From Naganishia liquefaciens (Eukaryota > Basidiomycota > Tremellomycetes > Filobasidiales > Filobasidiaceae), in assembly GCA_013423385.1 (NCBI GenBank), contig BLZA01000011.1:969978-1033977 (forward strand): a DNA stretch of 64,000 nucleotides, given 5' to 3'. A model generated the notes under the pieces. That model was given only the letters and a program-made list of their open reading frames with translations. It did not search any database and had not been told where the DNA came from. The translations under genes were made by a program, and so were the position numbers. Of this stretch, positions 47,045-59,079 are shown in pieces (the first letter of the stretch is position 1; every line of letters starts with the position of its first letter).

Positions 47045-47845
47045 TCCGTGTTGACACAGCGCAGATTGGCTGTGATCTGCGAGCGATTCTACGAAGAGCT
47101 TTGGCTTCAATAGGAAAGGCTGGAACGGTCATCAAGAGCATCCAGTTGGCTAAACATGACGACCGGCGAGTGTAGATTCGCTGCAAATATCACAAGATGA
47201 TGGGATTGTTGATGATCCCAACGCACTCCTGATGCGAACTAGTGTGCTGTATCCATACAGGCATCTCGTGGGCCAGAGCGAGACATGAAACGCTTGGTTT
47301 TTCCGAAACATTACCGATCAATTGAGAAGGGAAGTGCGGATTCAAAGCAGCAAGCAGCGCTGATGAGTCCGACGTCGGCGAGGTGCATGGAACGAGGTTG
47401 AATCGATTCAACAGCTGGTTTTAACAACTGGTTCAGGTCCCACCGCGTACCAGGTGGGACTTGCGTCTCTAGCTTCCCAACGATGCTGCTGAAACCTGAG
47501 CGCCTTACAAAGTGTCATTGTGGCTTTTTGAGAGGCGGTTGTCGGCTTGTGTGACAGGAAGATGGAACAGGGGTTAAGATCTACTTCTCTTCCACGGCAA
47601 GAAGCAGTACCCGCTTCGTATTCAAAGGTGCCTACCAGCCAGATGTTGAAGTTTTCTATGCTGGTTCGGCATGACCCTGTCGCGACTTCCCTCTGCACCG
47701 AGCTTGAATCTGCCCGGACGCGAGTCAGCACATTTCCGGCGATGCTTGCCGTATCTTCGCCTGATTGGAACAGGTTGATGGTCAATTGTACAACGCGGTA
47801 ACACAATCAATACAGGGCGATACAATCCCAAAGTCTAAGAGTGAC
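47045..47845. other. intergenic, 0.8 kb
   Basis: Lies between the RhoGEF start and the YSC83 stop. A 132-codon minus frame (47408-47806) shows no recognisable feature and may be chance. The RhoGEF promoter must be here. Confidence 0.35.
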
Positions 47846-49937
47846 CTAGACACCCGACGAAACACCAGACCTGTCCAGACCAACCCATGAGCCATCCATA
47901 GCAACGTACCCACTGCCACTCATACTAGCCGCACCGCTGCCAGTGCCGGTCCCCGTATGACTACTCGTTTCGAATTCACTCGAGTCTACCTCGGCGCCCT
48001 CAGATCCAGAAGCCGATCCGGGAAAGGAAGATGTCGATGGTGTGAAAAGGGGAACCGACCCTGCCATATCTGTAGATCTGGAAGGCACGTAAGGCCCAGT
48101 GGTGAATGGCGCGGAGGTGCCCATAGAGGCAGACGCCGGAACATCGTCAACTGAGCCGGTTCTTTGAATTGGTGGAAGCAGTGAGACCATGTCGGTGTAT
48201 TTAAGCAGCAAAGAAACGATTGATGGCCGAAGATTCGCCAAGAAAGAAGGCAACAGCGCTGGGAAGAAGGGTAGATTCCAATTAGCGGTTCGAGCTACCT
48301 TTGAAGAAACAGCCGATACGTACTGAGATTGCCGACAGTAAATTCGCCAGATCTTTTGTTCTTGATAACCCGTAACAGCTTACTCTCCACTACTTTCCAA
48401 TCTCCAGCTTGTTGGCGCAGTCCGAGTAAACCGAGCGCCGTCTTGACCCCGCGCCAAAGCGGCCGGAGGAAATTCATCAATCTCGGCTCGGTTCCGTTTG
48501 ATGGAATGTTTGTCGGAAAGGTTTGGGCGGCAATGCTTGAATGATAGTCAATCTCTCCTATGCCAACATTCGTGATTCTCATCGAGGGATTAGCAATTCC
48601 AACGTTCTTAGCGAGAAGCCGATTTGTCGCAGTCAACAGCTGTTCCGCGAAGTTTTTCGGAACCGGCAACAGACCGAGGGCGTGGTGAAGGGTGATCAAG
48701 GACGGCAATTGCTCCTTGGTCGCGAAAGCTGAGTGACTATCGCTACTTGCAGAGCGCTCGATGGCCTGCCCCGCTGAGTTCTTTGACGGTGGATGAAGAA
48801 GAGACGGGATTGCCGGAAGTACACCCCCTGTGCCAAGCGATGGGTCCGGAGTTGGATGGAGTGCGTATAGAGAGATGATACTATGAAGGCTGGCAAGATG
48901 CGTTGGTTCCGGAGCATACGGGTCCCCAGGCGGATGTGTAGCTCGGCCAGAAGGCGTGAATGACAATGACGATGACGGGTAGCGCAGCGTAAGCGACGCC
49001 CAAAGAGAGCGTTGGAATGGTTCAAGGGATGCAGGCTGCAATTGGCATCAGCGGCGGAAAGGCGAAATACAAGCGGATGCTCACGTCGGCAGGATTATAT
49101 ACCATGACTCGCGCAACCACACTCAAGCCCTTTGCCTTGACGTTTCCATTGAGCTTAATCTTCTTTTCCAAGTCTTCGGCGTCCTTGGATTTCGGCACGG
49201 CAACAAAAACGATGTAGTCGTTATTGAGCAGCGACAATATCAAGGGCAGCAGAAGCTGCGGGAAGGGCGAGGGCGCCAAGATGAGAACAGCATCCTTCAG
49301 CATGCCGTCTACTTTTCGGCCCTTGAGCTGATTCGCACGGCTTTGTAAAAGACCGGTATGTTGGGATCTCCCGCCACGCAATCCAGCAAGAAAGGAACTC
49401 CCTGATTGAGAGCCGAGCTTGTATCCATTCTTGCCACCCTTGAGTCTGACGCCTCGAGAGTCCATCCAGCTTCTTACTGTGGTGCGTAAGAAGGAATCTT
49501 CGTCCTGCAGGGAGTATCCCAGGCCGACTGCCAGCGCTGCCATGCTAAGGACTCCAGAGGTCACTACGTGCGGATGGTCGGAAGCGTATCCTGCCATACG
49601 ATCGTACAATGTCGGTGGAGGCGGAGGGGATCGCGGTATAGAGATGGTTTTGGTACCATCTTCGATTGTAAGAAAGGGAGGCAAGGGAAGGGAGATTGAT
49701 GGTGGGCCAAACGCATTGACTGCTTCGTCTGCAATGCACGTGTCGCAGCGTTAGTAATCAATATGCTCCCTCACGCTTCATCTGCTTACAGACTTCTCCT
49801 GTCAGCTTATCAAGCGAGTCGAATATACGAGACGGCAAGTCTTGAAGGTTGTCTGGAACGTTATCATGGAACATGTTTTCGAGCTCCTGGAAGAAAGCGC
49901 CCAATCCCGATGTCGGATTATCGTGCGGAGATGGCAT
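47846..49937 (-). CDS. YSC83-like DUF1776 protein (SDR-related, mitochondrial)
   Basis: Fungal DUF1776/Ysc83 family, a short-chain-dehydrogenase-derived protein at the mitochondrial outer membrane; its activity is not known. Exons, minus strand: 49790-49937, 49085-49728, 48324-49035, 47846-48258; 638 aa. The start MPSPHDNPTSGLGAFFQELE was taken because the frame upstream has no ATG. A membrane span (GVLSMAALAVGLGYSL) lies near residue 100. The nucleotide-fold region follows: DAVLILAPSPFPQLLLPLIL, NDYIVFVAVPKSKDAEDLEK, ASLEPFQRSLWASLTLRYPS. The canonical SDR Gly motif is not intact here, consistent with a non-enzymatic relative. The C-terminal tail is Ser/Gly-rich. Divergent from MGM101. Confidence 0.8.
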
Positions 49938-50331
49938 CTTGTAACTTTCTAAGACGTTCAAGTCGTAGAAGATGCGAGTTTAAGCGAAGCCCTCGAGCAC
50001 TGCAGCGTTGACCATCATCAGACATCGAGAGTTGCGTTGCACGACGAGCTTACGAGGCTGCCCGGCCCCGCCGTTCTTCATTCGTCATGTGCGCCCACTC
50101 TGGTCACCCTTTTACCTGTCTCCCGCGCAAATCAGTAATTATCCTTTCATGCGCGGAAAAGAATTGCGCGCTCAATCGGTCGATCCGACGATCGAACCAG
50201 ACTTTCCCCTTGCAATGCTCTGTCAGATATGCTTTGATCACGCCGCGTCCGAATCAGGCGTCGTCGCACTTTGTGTCCTTCCCATCCCCCCATCGAACAC
50301 TGCTGCTACTACTCCCGCCGTCACTCCGTAA
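49938..50331. promoter_or_regulatory. divergent promoter region YSC83-like / MGM101
   Basis: 394 bp between two mitochondrial-protein start codons, so a shared regulatory input is possible. No motif was recognised. Confidence 0.4.
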
Positions 50332-51660
50332 ATGCAGCGTTCATCGCGCCTTTGGTCGGCCGCATTGCCGAGGGTTCTTGCTTCGCCATCGAACCCCTTC
50401 AAAACCGGCAAGGCGGCGACCGATACATTGCGTCAGATCACTTCAATCAGCAATCTAGGGCAGCCACGGACAGTCGCGACTTCGGACACGAGAAGGATTT
50501 CCGCAAAGAGCGACATTGCCAAAAACCCTCCTGTGAAGACGGCTCCGGCGGACAAGTCTAAAACGCCTTACTCGAATTATACATATACTTCCACCTCCAC
50601 CGATTCGCGGACACCCAAGAGGGCAAGCAGCGCCGAGAAAAATATCACTGCTCCACCTGCATCATCGTCTACGGAACCCGTTCTCGACCCGACGTTTCCT
50701 GTGCCACAGTCATCCGCCGCACTCCCAGATTATGCTGCACTGGCTCCGCCCTTGAGCGAACTTCCGTCATCAGCCATGCCGCCGCATTCAATACACCTTG
50801 TGGAAGCACCGGGCTTTGGAGATTCGGCAGAGTCTCTCCATGCGCAGAAGGACTGGTCGACAAGTTTCCACGGCCTTAGCTCAAAGCCTTTCGATAAGGA
50901 GGTTGCGCAGATCCTGATGCGACCACTGGAGATCAAGGATATCGAGATCAAGCCCGGTGAGTATAATATATCTCTGTATCTTTCTTCGCGCTTATAGGGG
51001 AGCCGCTCGATCGCAGACGGTCTTCTCTATCTGCCGGAAATAAAATACCGACGAACGCTCAATGAAGCATTTGGACCTGGTGGATGGGGAATGGCGCCTC
51101 GAGGGGAAACTACAATTGGGCAGAGAATCATCAGCCGCGAATGGGGACTAGTTTGTCTCGGTCGGTGAGCACTGACTTCTTCGCCTTGACATCGACAACA
51201 ACCTGACCTGACCTGACCTGACCTGACCTGACCTGACCTGACCTGACCTGACCTGACCTTGATCCTGACCCCGGCTATCAGTCTCGTATCAGTCGCTCGA
51301 GGAGAACAGGAGTATTTTTCAGTCGACGGCATTCCTACGGCGATTGAGGCGAGCAAGTCCAATGCAGTTCTCAGATGTTGTAAAGATCTTGGCATTGCAA
51401 GCGAGCTATGGTAAGTTGATGCAGGCGAGTCTATTTCGGTTCATTGAGGCTAACATCTCTACTCAGGGACCCGACTTTCATTAGGGACTTCAAGAAAAAG
51501 TATTGTACGGAAGTCATGGTTGAACACGTGACCCAGAAGAAGAAGTGAGTACTGAGCGGTCGTCGCCTGTGCCTATCGCCATACTGATTCACGTGGTCCT
51601 AGGCGAAAGCTTTGGCGGAAGAAGGAAGACAGATTTGATTATCCTTATAGAGAGCTCTAG
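50332..51660 (+). CDS. MGM101: mitochondrial genome maintenance protein Mgm101
   Basis: Rad52-like single-strand annealing protein of the mitochondrial nucleoid, needed for mtDNA repair and maintenance. Exons 50332-50956, 51017-51164, 51282-51410, 51467-51544, 51603-51660; 345 aa. The presequence is [21 protein letters not shown] Ser/Pro/Thr linker follows, then the conserved core: [90 protein letters not shown] and [17 protein letters not shown] at the end. The second intron (51165-51281) is 117 nt and carries an (ACCTG)n array, listed separately. The C-terminal W-x6-FDYPY tail is intact. Confidence 0.96.
51201..51260 (+). repeat. (ACCTG)11 pentanucleotide array within MGM101 intron 2
   Basis: Eleven exact ACCTG units (51201-51255) and one variant (ACCTT). 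Each unit junction makes CTGAC, which matches the fungal branch-point consensus CTNAY on the transcribed strand. The array ends 21 nt before the 3' splice site at 51281. A further CTGAC lies at 51265-51269. Confidence 0.95.
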
Positions 51661-52265
51661 TGAATTAGCGGGACACCGTACAAGACCCCGATTGGAGTCT
51701 ATGGAGATCGTTGTATCAATTACTCGGGATATGGCCGGTTGTAAACGCTCGCACTAGGCTTCGGGCTTCCTTGACCTTCATTGACAGCTTGCAAGCAGCT
51801 CAGAGACCTCTGTGTGCAGAGACTCATCCATCAGTAAAATCGCGAGCGAGAATGGTTGTTGGATATCAGCAGTATCGATGACCTGCAGATCCAGCAATTG
51901 AATGACCTCAGTAGCTAGCAAATACAGATAACCTGACTGAGATCTTTTCAGAATAGCTGTCGCTCGGGCAATATGGAGATCAGGCTGAAGAGAATGGCAA
52001 GCGAGAAAAGCTTGCAAAAAATCGACGAAAATCAGCTCGTAAAGCGAGGGGAAAAGGTGCCCCCCATCTATCAATGCTTGGTTTCAGGAAATCAAAACAA
52101 ACACTCTCGAGTTCAGCTAGAGTCTACTGTGAGCAGCTTGCCGAGAAGCTCTACATTCCCGCCTGACATCGTTCAACATTTGGTCCATCCTATCAGGACC
52201 GACGCTCGACCTCGCCATCCTCGAGATACGGGTAGTGCAAGCTTCTGACTTGCACGGTTTCAAAT
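51661..52265. other. intergenic, 0.6 kb
   Basis: Between MGM101 stop and the SRC1-type start, both on plus. A 98-codon minus frame (51778-52074) shows no recognisable domain. Confidence 0.35.
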
Positions 52266-55200
52266 ATGGCTTCAAATGGCCTGCCGCTACCTCAGGTGTA
52301 CCTGGCGCCTAATTTCGAGCCATCTTCTCTGAAAGTCGGTATCCTTCTGCGCATTTCGAGCCTGAGTAAAGCTGATTGCAACACCTCGAATTGGTCAGGT
52401 CGCTCAGTTGCGGTACGTGAGCTATGAAGAGGTGTACGAGAAAGTCATGTTAAAGTCCGTGACAGAGGGATTCTTTACGCTCACGATGTACAAGTTCCGT
52501 CGACCGCGAAGAAGGCAGATCTCGTGAAGCTTTTCGAAGACCGAGTCCGTCCCGGCGCCAAGGTTGGTTCACCTCTTTGATATTTGATTCTTTTGCCTGA
52601 AGTCAATCGCCGGACGCACAATAGAAATTGCTGAGCGATGCATCGACGGTCCGGCCCTCTTCCGTGGGTATCACGGAGATAGGTCATGACGGCGAGCCCA
52701 TTCCTGTAAGTTAATGTGCTGCGACGCAACTCTTTGTGGTTAACGTAGCTCCGGTTAGGTACCGAAACCCCCCAAAGGAACCAGACAAACGAAGACGCGA
52801 AAATCAAGTCTTCCCACTCCCGAGCCTCTATCGGTGGATGTAGACATTGAAGCTGATGGTGAAGAAGAGGACAATGATGTGGATGTTGTTGAGGCCAAGA
52901 AGAATCCGGTAAGATACATATCGTATTCGTTTCACATGTGAGAGTACCCATATATCTTTTGGATTGTCTAGCCAAGAAGAACAACGCGAAGATCCATTGC
53001 CGCTTCCGGATCTCCACCTTCAAACCCGACACCAATGAGTCAGCCATCTACGGCTCGTAAAACCCGCAGGTCCGTTGCCAATCTTGTCCGGCCAATCCGG
53101 GATGAGTTCTCGCCAAGCCAAGACAACGTGCAAGTTGTTGTTCCTAGTACCGTTACGAAGGCGGCGCGCAAGAAGCCGAGTGTTGCCATTCTTCGAGAGG
53201 AGAGTGAGCCTGAGGACGAGAAAGACAAAGGGGGACCAAAAGCGGGAAAGTTCGCCGAAGACGTAAATCGACCATGTGGACATCACAGTGTCTTCGCTTA
53301 TCACATGCCCTTCAGATCAGTGCCCCTGTCGTGGCACGAACCGTCAAAGGCCGCAAGTCGGTCATGTTGCAGGAAGACCGAGATGGCGAAGGCAACACTG
53401 GCAATTTCTCGGACTTCAACCCTTTCCAGTCAGGAGGCGAGGCGAGTCCAGGAATGGGAGTGGCAGAAGGCGTGAGGTTCCGAAAGAAGCGACAGGTGAG
53501 CCGTCTGCTCCACTTTCCGGAGAAAGACTCTTGTTTATCTGGTATTGCATAGACCTTGGGCGGACCCGAAAGGGTCGTCAGCAGTCCGTCAAAGGCCAAT
53601 CGGCGCAAATCTGAGCCAGGAATGTCCCATGTCGCTCTTGCCCTGGCTTCTCCTGAACGCTCACCGGTCAAATCGACCGCGATTGCTATTACACCTCCAT
53701 CGCTGAAAAAATTCCAGCCTGAGTTGGGGAAGATGCGTACACCTCCAGAAGAATGGAAGCGAAGTCGATTGTCGGAGGTTTTATCTGAAGAACAGCACTT
53801 GGGAAATGCGCAAACTACCATGGAACCTGACGACGAGTACGATGACATCCCTGTGCAGGAGTCTGATCTTGCACTGTATCAGCAATACAACCCTAAATTC
53901 CAGGATGATGTAGCACGCGTGGCTAATCAGGAAGGAAAACCCCAAGGGGTCAAATCCGATGACACTAAACGGAAATCCGACAACAGAGATACGAATGGCG
54001 ATCTCAACGAAAGTACCGTAACCATCGTACACAGTACTCGTGACATCGGGCAAGGCAATGACGACGGAGCTGCCGTCAAGCTTCGAGGCAATCCTCTCGC
54101 CTGGAAAAATCTGAGGCAACTGGCCTATTTGCTTCTTGCCGTCACGGTAGTGTTTCCCGCGATGCGAACATGGCAAAAGGAGTCCGCCCAGATTGGATAT
54201 TGCGACACAGGAAGCAATCTCAACAGTCGCATATTGGAAGATCGACAACGCCGGGCTAAGTTAGTTGAGTGGAAGACTCAAGCAGTCGAAAATCCGCACG
54301 ATCAGGTTTCGGCCAGACCGAATGAGGAGGCTTTCTATGAAGTGTTTGGTATCGCTCCTCCGGAAAGCTGCACACCTTGCCCAGACCATGCTACTTGTCG
54401 AAATGGCAAGCTGGCGCATTGTGAACAAGGCTACCAGCTTGTGCGCGACTGGCGAGAAAATGATTTCGTCAAGATGCTTTTCGATGGTCTCCCAGGCGTC
54501 GGCCCCATAGCTTTCCCCCCTAACTGTCATATTGACTTCAAGCGGAAGGCTCTTGGAGCGATGATCGCAAAGGAGATAGAAGCCGACCTCGCCAAACGAC
54601 GCGGCGATGTGCTTTGTTCGAAGGGCCTGTGGTCTGCAGACAATGCAGACGACCTAGCGGATGCAGCGCGAGTTATCAGGAACGGGATGTCTGAGCAAGA
54701 CTTGAAGGACATGTTGTTCACCAAGGTTCGTCAGATGAATTTTTTCTCTTAACGATGGCTGATCCTGTTGCAACAGATGAAGCTATCCGAAACCGACTTT
54801 CACGAGCAATTCGAGATTGCGATAAAAGATCTTTTAGCTTATAATAACATTCAAGCAGCAAGAGAAAAGTGGGTCGTCCCCAGAGTCGATGTATGGTTTG
54901 GCACTGACACATTCATTCGGATGATTATAGCGGGACGACTTATTATGCAGCCACGCGCTCCGTGGTTCCAGCCACATGTGCGATCCGTCTCAAAGCGGTG
55001 AACGAGACCAAGAAGCACAAAAAAGAGTTGGGTTGTAAGCACTCTTGTGGCGTACTAGGTGTATCGCAGACTTGCTAAGCGGACCTTTCCAAGGGGTCGG
55101 CATGATGGCCTCACTTTCGCTCTTGTTACAGAATTGGCTGAAGAAACGAAAAGTGGAGGATGCCCAAGTCAAGGAATTGGTGGCAATCTCGCTTGCCAAG

Positions 55201-55597
55201 TTGCAGGACAAGGTCAGTAGACTTTGCCTTTTGCTGTTTGCTTTTTTGTGGCAGTCCGACTGACACCAGATTTCGACGCAGAAACACCTTTATTACGCCG
55301 AGCCTGAAGTAACTTCAGAGGCGTATCTTCGACCAGATCAGATGCGCGATGATGTTCTGGTGCTGGTGCCACAGGCGAAGCGCACGCATATATGGGCGCG
55401 TGTGCAGTCTGTCGTAGAACGCAATGCCAATGTACAGGTTGCCGAAGAGGAGCTGTTTGGAGATGTTTGGAAGGTACGCGCGCTTTTGCTCGATTGAATG
55501 GGCCATGTCACTGATCCTGCGATTTTTATAGACTTGGGAATGGACCGGTAGCACAAGAAAAGATCTGCAAGACCGCAGCATGTTTCCAGTGGCGTGA
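52266..55597 (+). CDS. SRC1: inner nuclear membrane protein Src1/Heh1 (Man1 C-terminal domain)
   Basis: Double-pass inner nuclear membrane protein that tethers chromatin and helps nuclear pore quality control. Exons 52266-52334, 52399-52412, 52466-52562, 52625-52705, 52759-52908, 52972-53262, 53316-53495, 53553-54725, 54777-54895, 54931-55034, 55070-55212, 55282-55473, 55532-55597; 892 aa. N-terminal HeH/LEM-like helix-extension-helix: LKVAQLRGILYAHDVQVPST then KKADLVKLFEDRVRPGAK. Basic stretches (TRQTKTRKS, PRRTTRRS) are likely nuclear signals. TM1 is LRQLAYLLLAVTVVFPAM; the lumenal part is Cys-rich (ESCTPCPDHATCRNGKLAHC). TM2 is about VGMMASLSLLLQNWL. The C-terminal winged-helix region includes THIWARVQSVVERNANVQVA and DVWKTWEWTG. 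Introns at 54896-54930 and 55035-55069 are only 35 nt, and their ends are the least certain. Exon 2 is a 14-nt micro-exon. Confidence 0.9.
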
Positions 55598-55797
55598 ACG
55601 TCCTGAAGCCAGATTGTCCAGCATGACAAAAACTTGAGCTGTTGTATCTTATCTAATTGGTTCCGTGATAACTGTAACTATATAATACCTCTTTACGCTT
55701 GCCTGGCGATTGAAATCTATACTGGACATCGCCAGTTTGTCCCCGGGACCATCAAGCTTGCTAGAGTGCGAATACCGACGTCTGAATAAAATAGTGT
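55598..55797. other. 3' flank between convergent SRC1 and zinc-finger genes
   Basis: 200 bp between two convergent stop codons. No feature was seen. Confidence 0.4.
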
Positions 55798-58700
55798 TCA
55801 CGAAGAACCTTCATGTCGCTTCGTCTTCAGATGACGTTGCATGGCGTCCTTTCTGTAGCGAGTGGAATGCTTAGCTTTCATGCCTAGGCGACAGAGCAGT
55901 AACCAACCTAGAAAAAATTTGTCCGCAATTCGGAAAAGGACATGGCCATGAGCATTGAGGTCTTCCAAATTCGATCCACAGCTTGGCAAGTTCCTCCTTG
56001 AGTTTACCAGATTCGACGGCCCGACCTTCGTTTCGGGCATGAATAGTCTCACGATGACGAGCGAGATCATAAGTCCGATGGAAGTGCGAAGTGCATTTCT
56101 CGTGAGGCTGTAGAGAACGTCGGAACAATCAGAACAGCGAGGATGACGAAGGCGAAGTAGACGCTTACAGGCAGGGGTTCCACATAGTCGCAAAAGACAT
56201 CTCCTTCCTCAGCAGGGGCACTCTTCCTCTTCTTCCTGATCACGGTCCCATCTTTCTTTGTCCTCGTCACAGTCGTGCCTTCCTCAAAAAGCGTGGTGTT
56301 TGGCGTTCCGTTATCGGTCGATGTCGACCTCGGATGTTTCCGTTTTGCAGGAGGCCGAATCGCTTTGCCCCCTGGGAAGGGACCACCTCCAGACGCCTCA
56401 GCATAGCCATCTTCGGACTCCAAGGAATCGTCGTCTTCGCCGTCTTCGTCGTCGTCATCCTCATCTTCGTCGCCAAAATCATTTAGGTGAGCTTCCTTTG
56501 CGGAGCCGGACTTGCGGTCCGCGTCGATCGCGCCCTTCTTAAGTCCCGCTCCCGGACCAGCGTTGGTTTCTAGTTTTTTGTCTGACCTGTTTGCGCGCCG
56601 TTTTCTGCGCTCTTCGTCCTCATCCGAATCTTCCCCATCTTTTCCTCCACTGCCATAACCCATTCCGCCGACAGTGATACTGACTGCTCGGTATCTGGCC
56701 CATTGATCTTCCTCTTCTTTCGAATTGCCATTGTCACTCGACCGTTCGTCACCGTTGGTTTTTTCTCCTTCAGCACCTTCCTCAAGCCCGTTATCTGTCC
56801 CATCCATGGCTTGACGATAGTGACCTGAAGGGGATCCACTTGTGGATTTGTAAGGCGTTGTTTTCCTGGATCGTTTAGAGGAGCCACTTCTCCCTTCGTC
56901 TGCTGATTCGCCGGAAGAGCTGCTAGACGGACTCATAGGGGGGAAGACAGGTGCATTGACAGGTGTCTTAAAGGTGAACTTCGATGTGTCTGAGCCTTGA
57001 CTTCCCGCCGCAGTTCGAGCCTTGGCGACGCTGGACATGGGCGGGAAGAGAGGTCCTCCCGAACTTCCGGACGCGAATCCACCGCTGACCAATCGGGGAC
57101 TTGTGCCGATACTTCCACCTATGGCGCTACGGGGCGTCCCTGTCGAGCCGTTCCCAAAGCGTGGGGATTCCTTTCCAGTTTGCGGAGCGGGCCGATCAGA
57201 GGCACGAAGAGACGTATCGGGCAAGATCATGGGGGAAGATAAATCTTCCTCCTCGGAAGATGTACTCATGAACGAGTCTGCTGTGGTTTGTCGGAAGAGC
57301 GGTCGCTGCTGGTTCCCGGTGCCATCGGAAGGCGCGGAGCGGTTCGAAGACAGATTGAGACCCGGACTCAACGGTGAGCCATCAGCTTTGATGCGTTGCG
57401 GTTGTTGCCCACTACCGAGCGGAGTGGATGTCATGCCGGTGAGGGAATGGATCACTTGCGGCGAGCTCGCAGTTCTTGCATGGTAGTTGTTGACGCCAGC
57501 GCGAGGTGAGATGGGATAAGAAACGAAGGCATTGACATTCGCTGAACCCTGACTGCGCTGTTGTGCTGAAATTGATCCAGAATTCGGGATAACTTTGTTC
57601 ATCGGTGGAAACAAGTTCTGCTGAGGACTCGTCGCAGGATGCGCACCGCTTTTTGGAGATGTTCCGGACGGCATGAATGTTTCATCACTCGCGATACTCA
57701 GTGTTGGACTAGCTTCAGGATTCCCCATTATACCTCCGCGATTCTTGAGCAGAGGAGAAAGCTGCGGGATGACGGGCTGATACTGTGTAGCGGGATCCGG
57801 AAAAGAAATACTGCCTTGAGGATGCTTTGAAATATGACCGGGATCTGACGCCGAGAGGTAGTATCTGCCAAGCGCGGACGGTGTACCTCCGACTGAAGCC
57901 TTGGCTTGTCCACCAGCTGAACCCGAAGGAGATCCGGGCAGCGGAGCCGCAGCTGCTGCAGCTAACGACGCTTGTTTCCTGAGCTGATCGGGCGGAGAGG
58001 TCGCAACATGCGGATACTGAGATTGTTGAAAAGTGTTGTTCTGGATAGGTTTCGGTGTACTGACTCCCAGTGCGGGTATCAAATTATGCAAATACTGTGA
58101 AGGCTTCGGCGTGATGTCATCCTGCGCTCGTGGTGCAGGGGATTCGGATTGGAGAGGTAGAGGCTTGTCCTGTGCCGAGATTGCTGGCGTAGGATCCGGT
58201 CTGAAAGCGATCGGGATCAGCAGTTTGGACGCAACGTTCAGCAAGCAGCCTCACCCTTCGCGCCAGTGATGAATGTTCGGTTCGGCCATGCTGCCTACAT
58301 CCCCTCCTTCTCCCATTTTCCCTAGATCAGCCTGTTCTTCGGCGATCAGCTCATTGTCGCTCGCGAAGAGATCCTCTGTCCAGAATGGATCAGGACCCCC
58401 GCTGGCAAAGTCATCTGCTTTGTCAAAGCCGTCCATCGCGGACCCATAACCACGAGGTTGAATAGATGGTGCCGTCGGGGAGAATGAGAAGTCTGAATTC
58501 GAACCCGTAGGAGTCGATGCTTGATCAGTCATTTGCATCTCGTCGTCACTGTCTTTGAAGGAACCTGCAAGGTCGATATGCAAAAAGAATCCGTTCTTGC
58601 TGTCAATCCCGAAAGCTTCAGCAAAAGCCAACCGCGGAGGCTCGAATTGCACAATAGTGCTGTTTTCGTCCGGTCTTGACAATCCCTCTCGATCCGAGGG

Positions 58701-59079
58701 GAGCACCCAAGTAGGCGTCGCCAGCTTGAAATGCTGCTGAAGAATGTTCTTGCGGAGCGAGGGACTGGCTATGGCAGTCGTCTGCACAAGAACAAGAGGT
58801 GGAATGGAGTCGACCGCATGTGGGCTCATGACTACGCTGGATACAGGGAATCGACTTCAGAGTCATACGTCACCACGATCCAAGGGTGTGGGTGCGCCCA
58901 AATCTCAAAGACGGGAAGCGCTTGGGCAGCTGCTTGGGCAGCTACTTGGGCCGTGCGACTGACATGAAATTGAGCATGAGGGACGGAAGAGGCGTTGCTC
59001 GCTCATGAACAGCGGCAGAGACATATCTACGCACAGTTGGGCGAGACGTTGCAACTCACAAGCCAAGGGCTCGCGACAT
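55798..59079 (-). CDS. C2H2 zinc-finger transcription regulator
   Basis: Secure exons, minus strand: 58255 up to about 58770, 56169-58200, 55908-56107, 55798-55852. Likely 5' exons are 59060-59079 (MSRALG, GTGAGT donor) and about 58860-58997 (AAQALPVFEIWAHPHPWIVV). The joint near 58770-58860 is unresolved; if the 5' exons are wrong, the start is the ATG at 58829. The long middle is Ser/Pro/Gln-rich and disordered, with acidic runs (ESDDEMQ-type, EDEDDDDEDGEDDD). Two zinc fingers close the protein. The first has C-x11-C, then 12 residues, H-x4-H (CTSHFHRTYDLARHRETIH, with the first Cys in FCDYVEPLP). The second is CPFPNC...H-x5-H (KDAMQRHLKTKRH). Introns interrupt both fingers. It is a DNA-binding regulator by inference; I cannot name an orthologue. 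Confidence 0.75.

Noticed and set aside
44933-47110. One uninterrupted 725-codon frame taken as the whole RhoGEF
   Set aside because: It reads through three introns with clean splice sites, begins at TTG rather than ATG, and lacks the true C-terminal exon (44696-44902).
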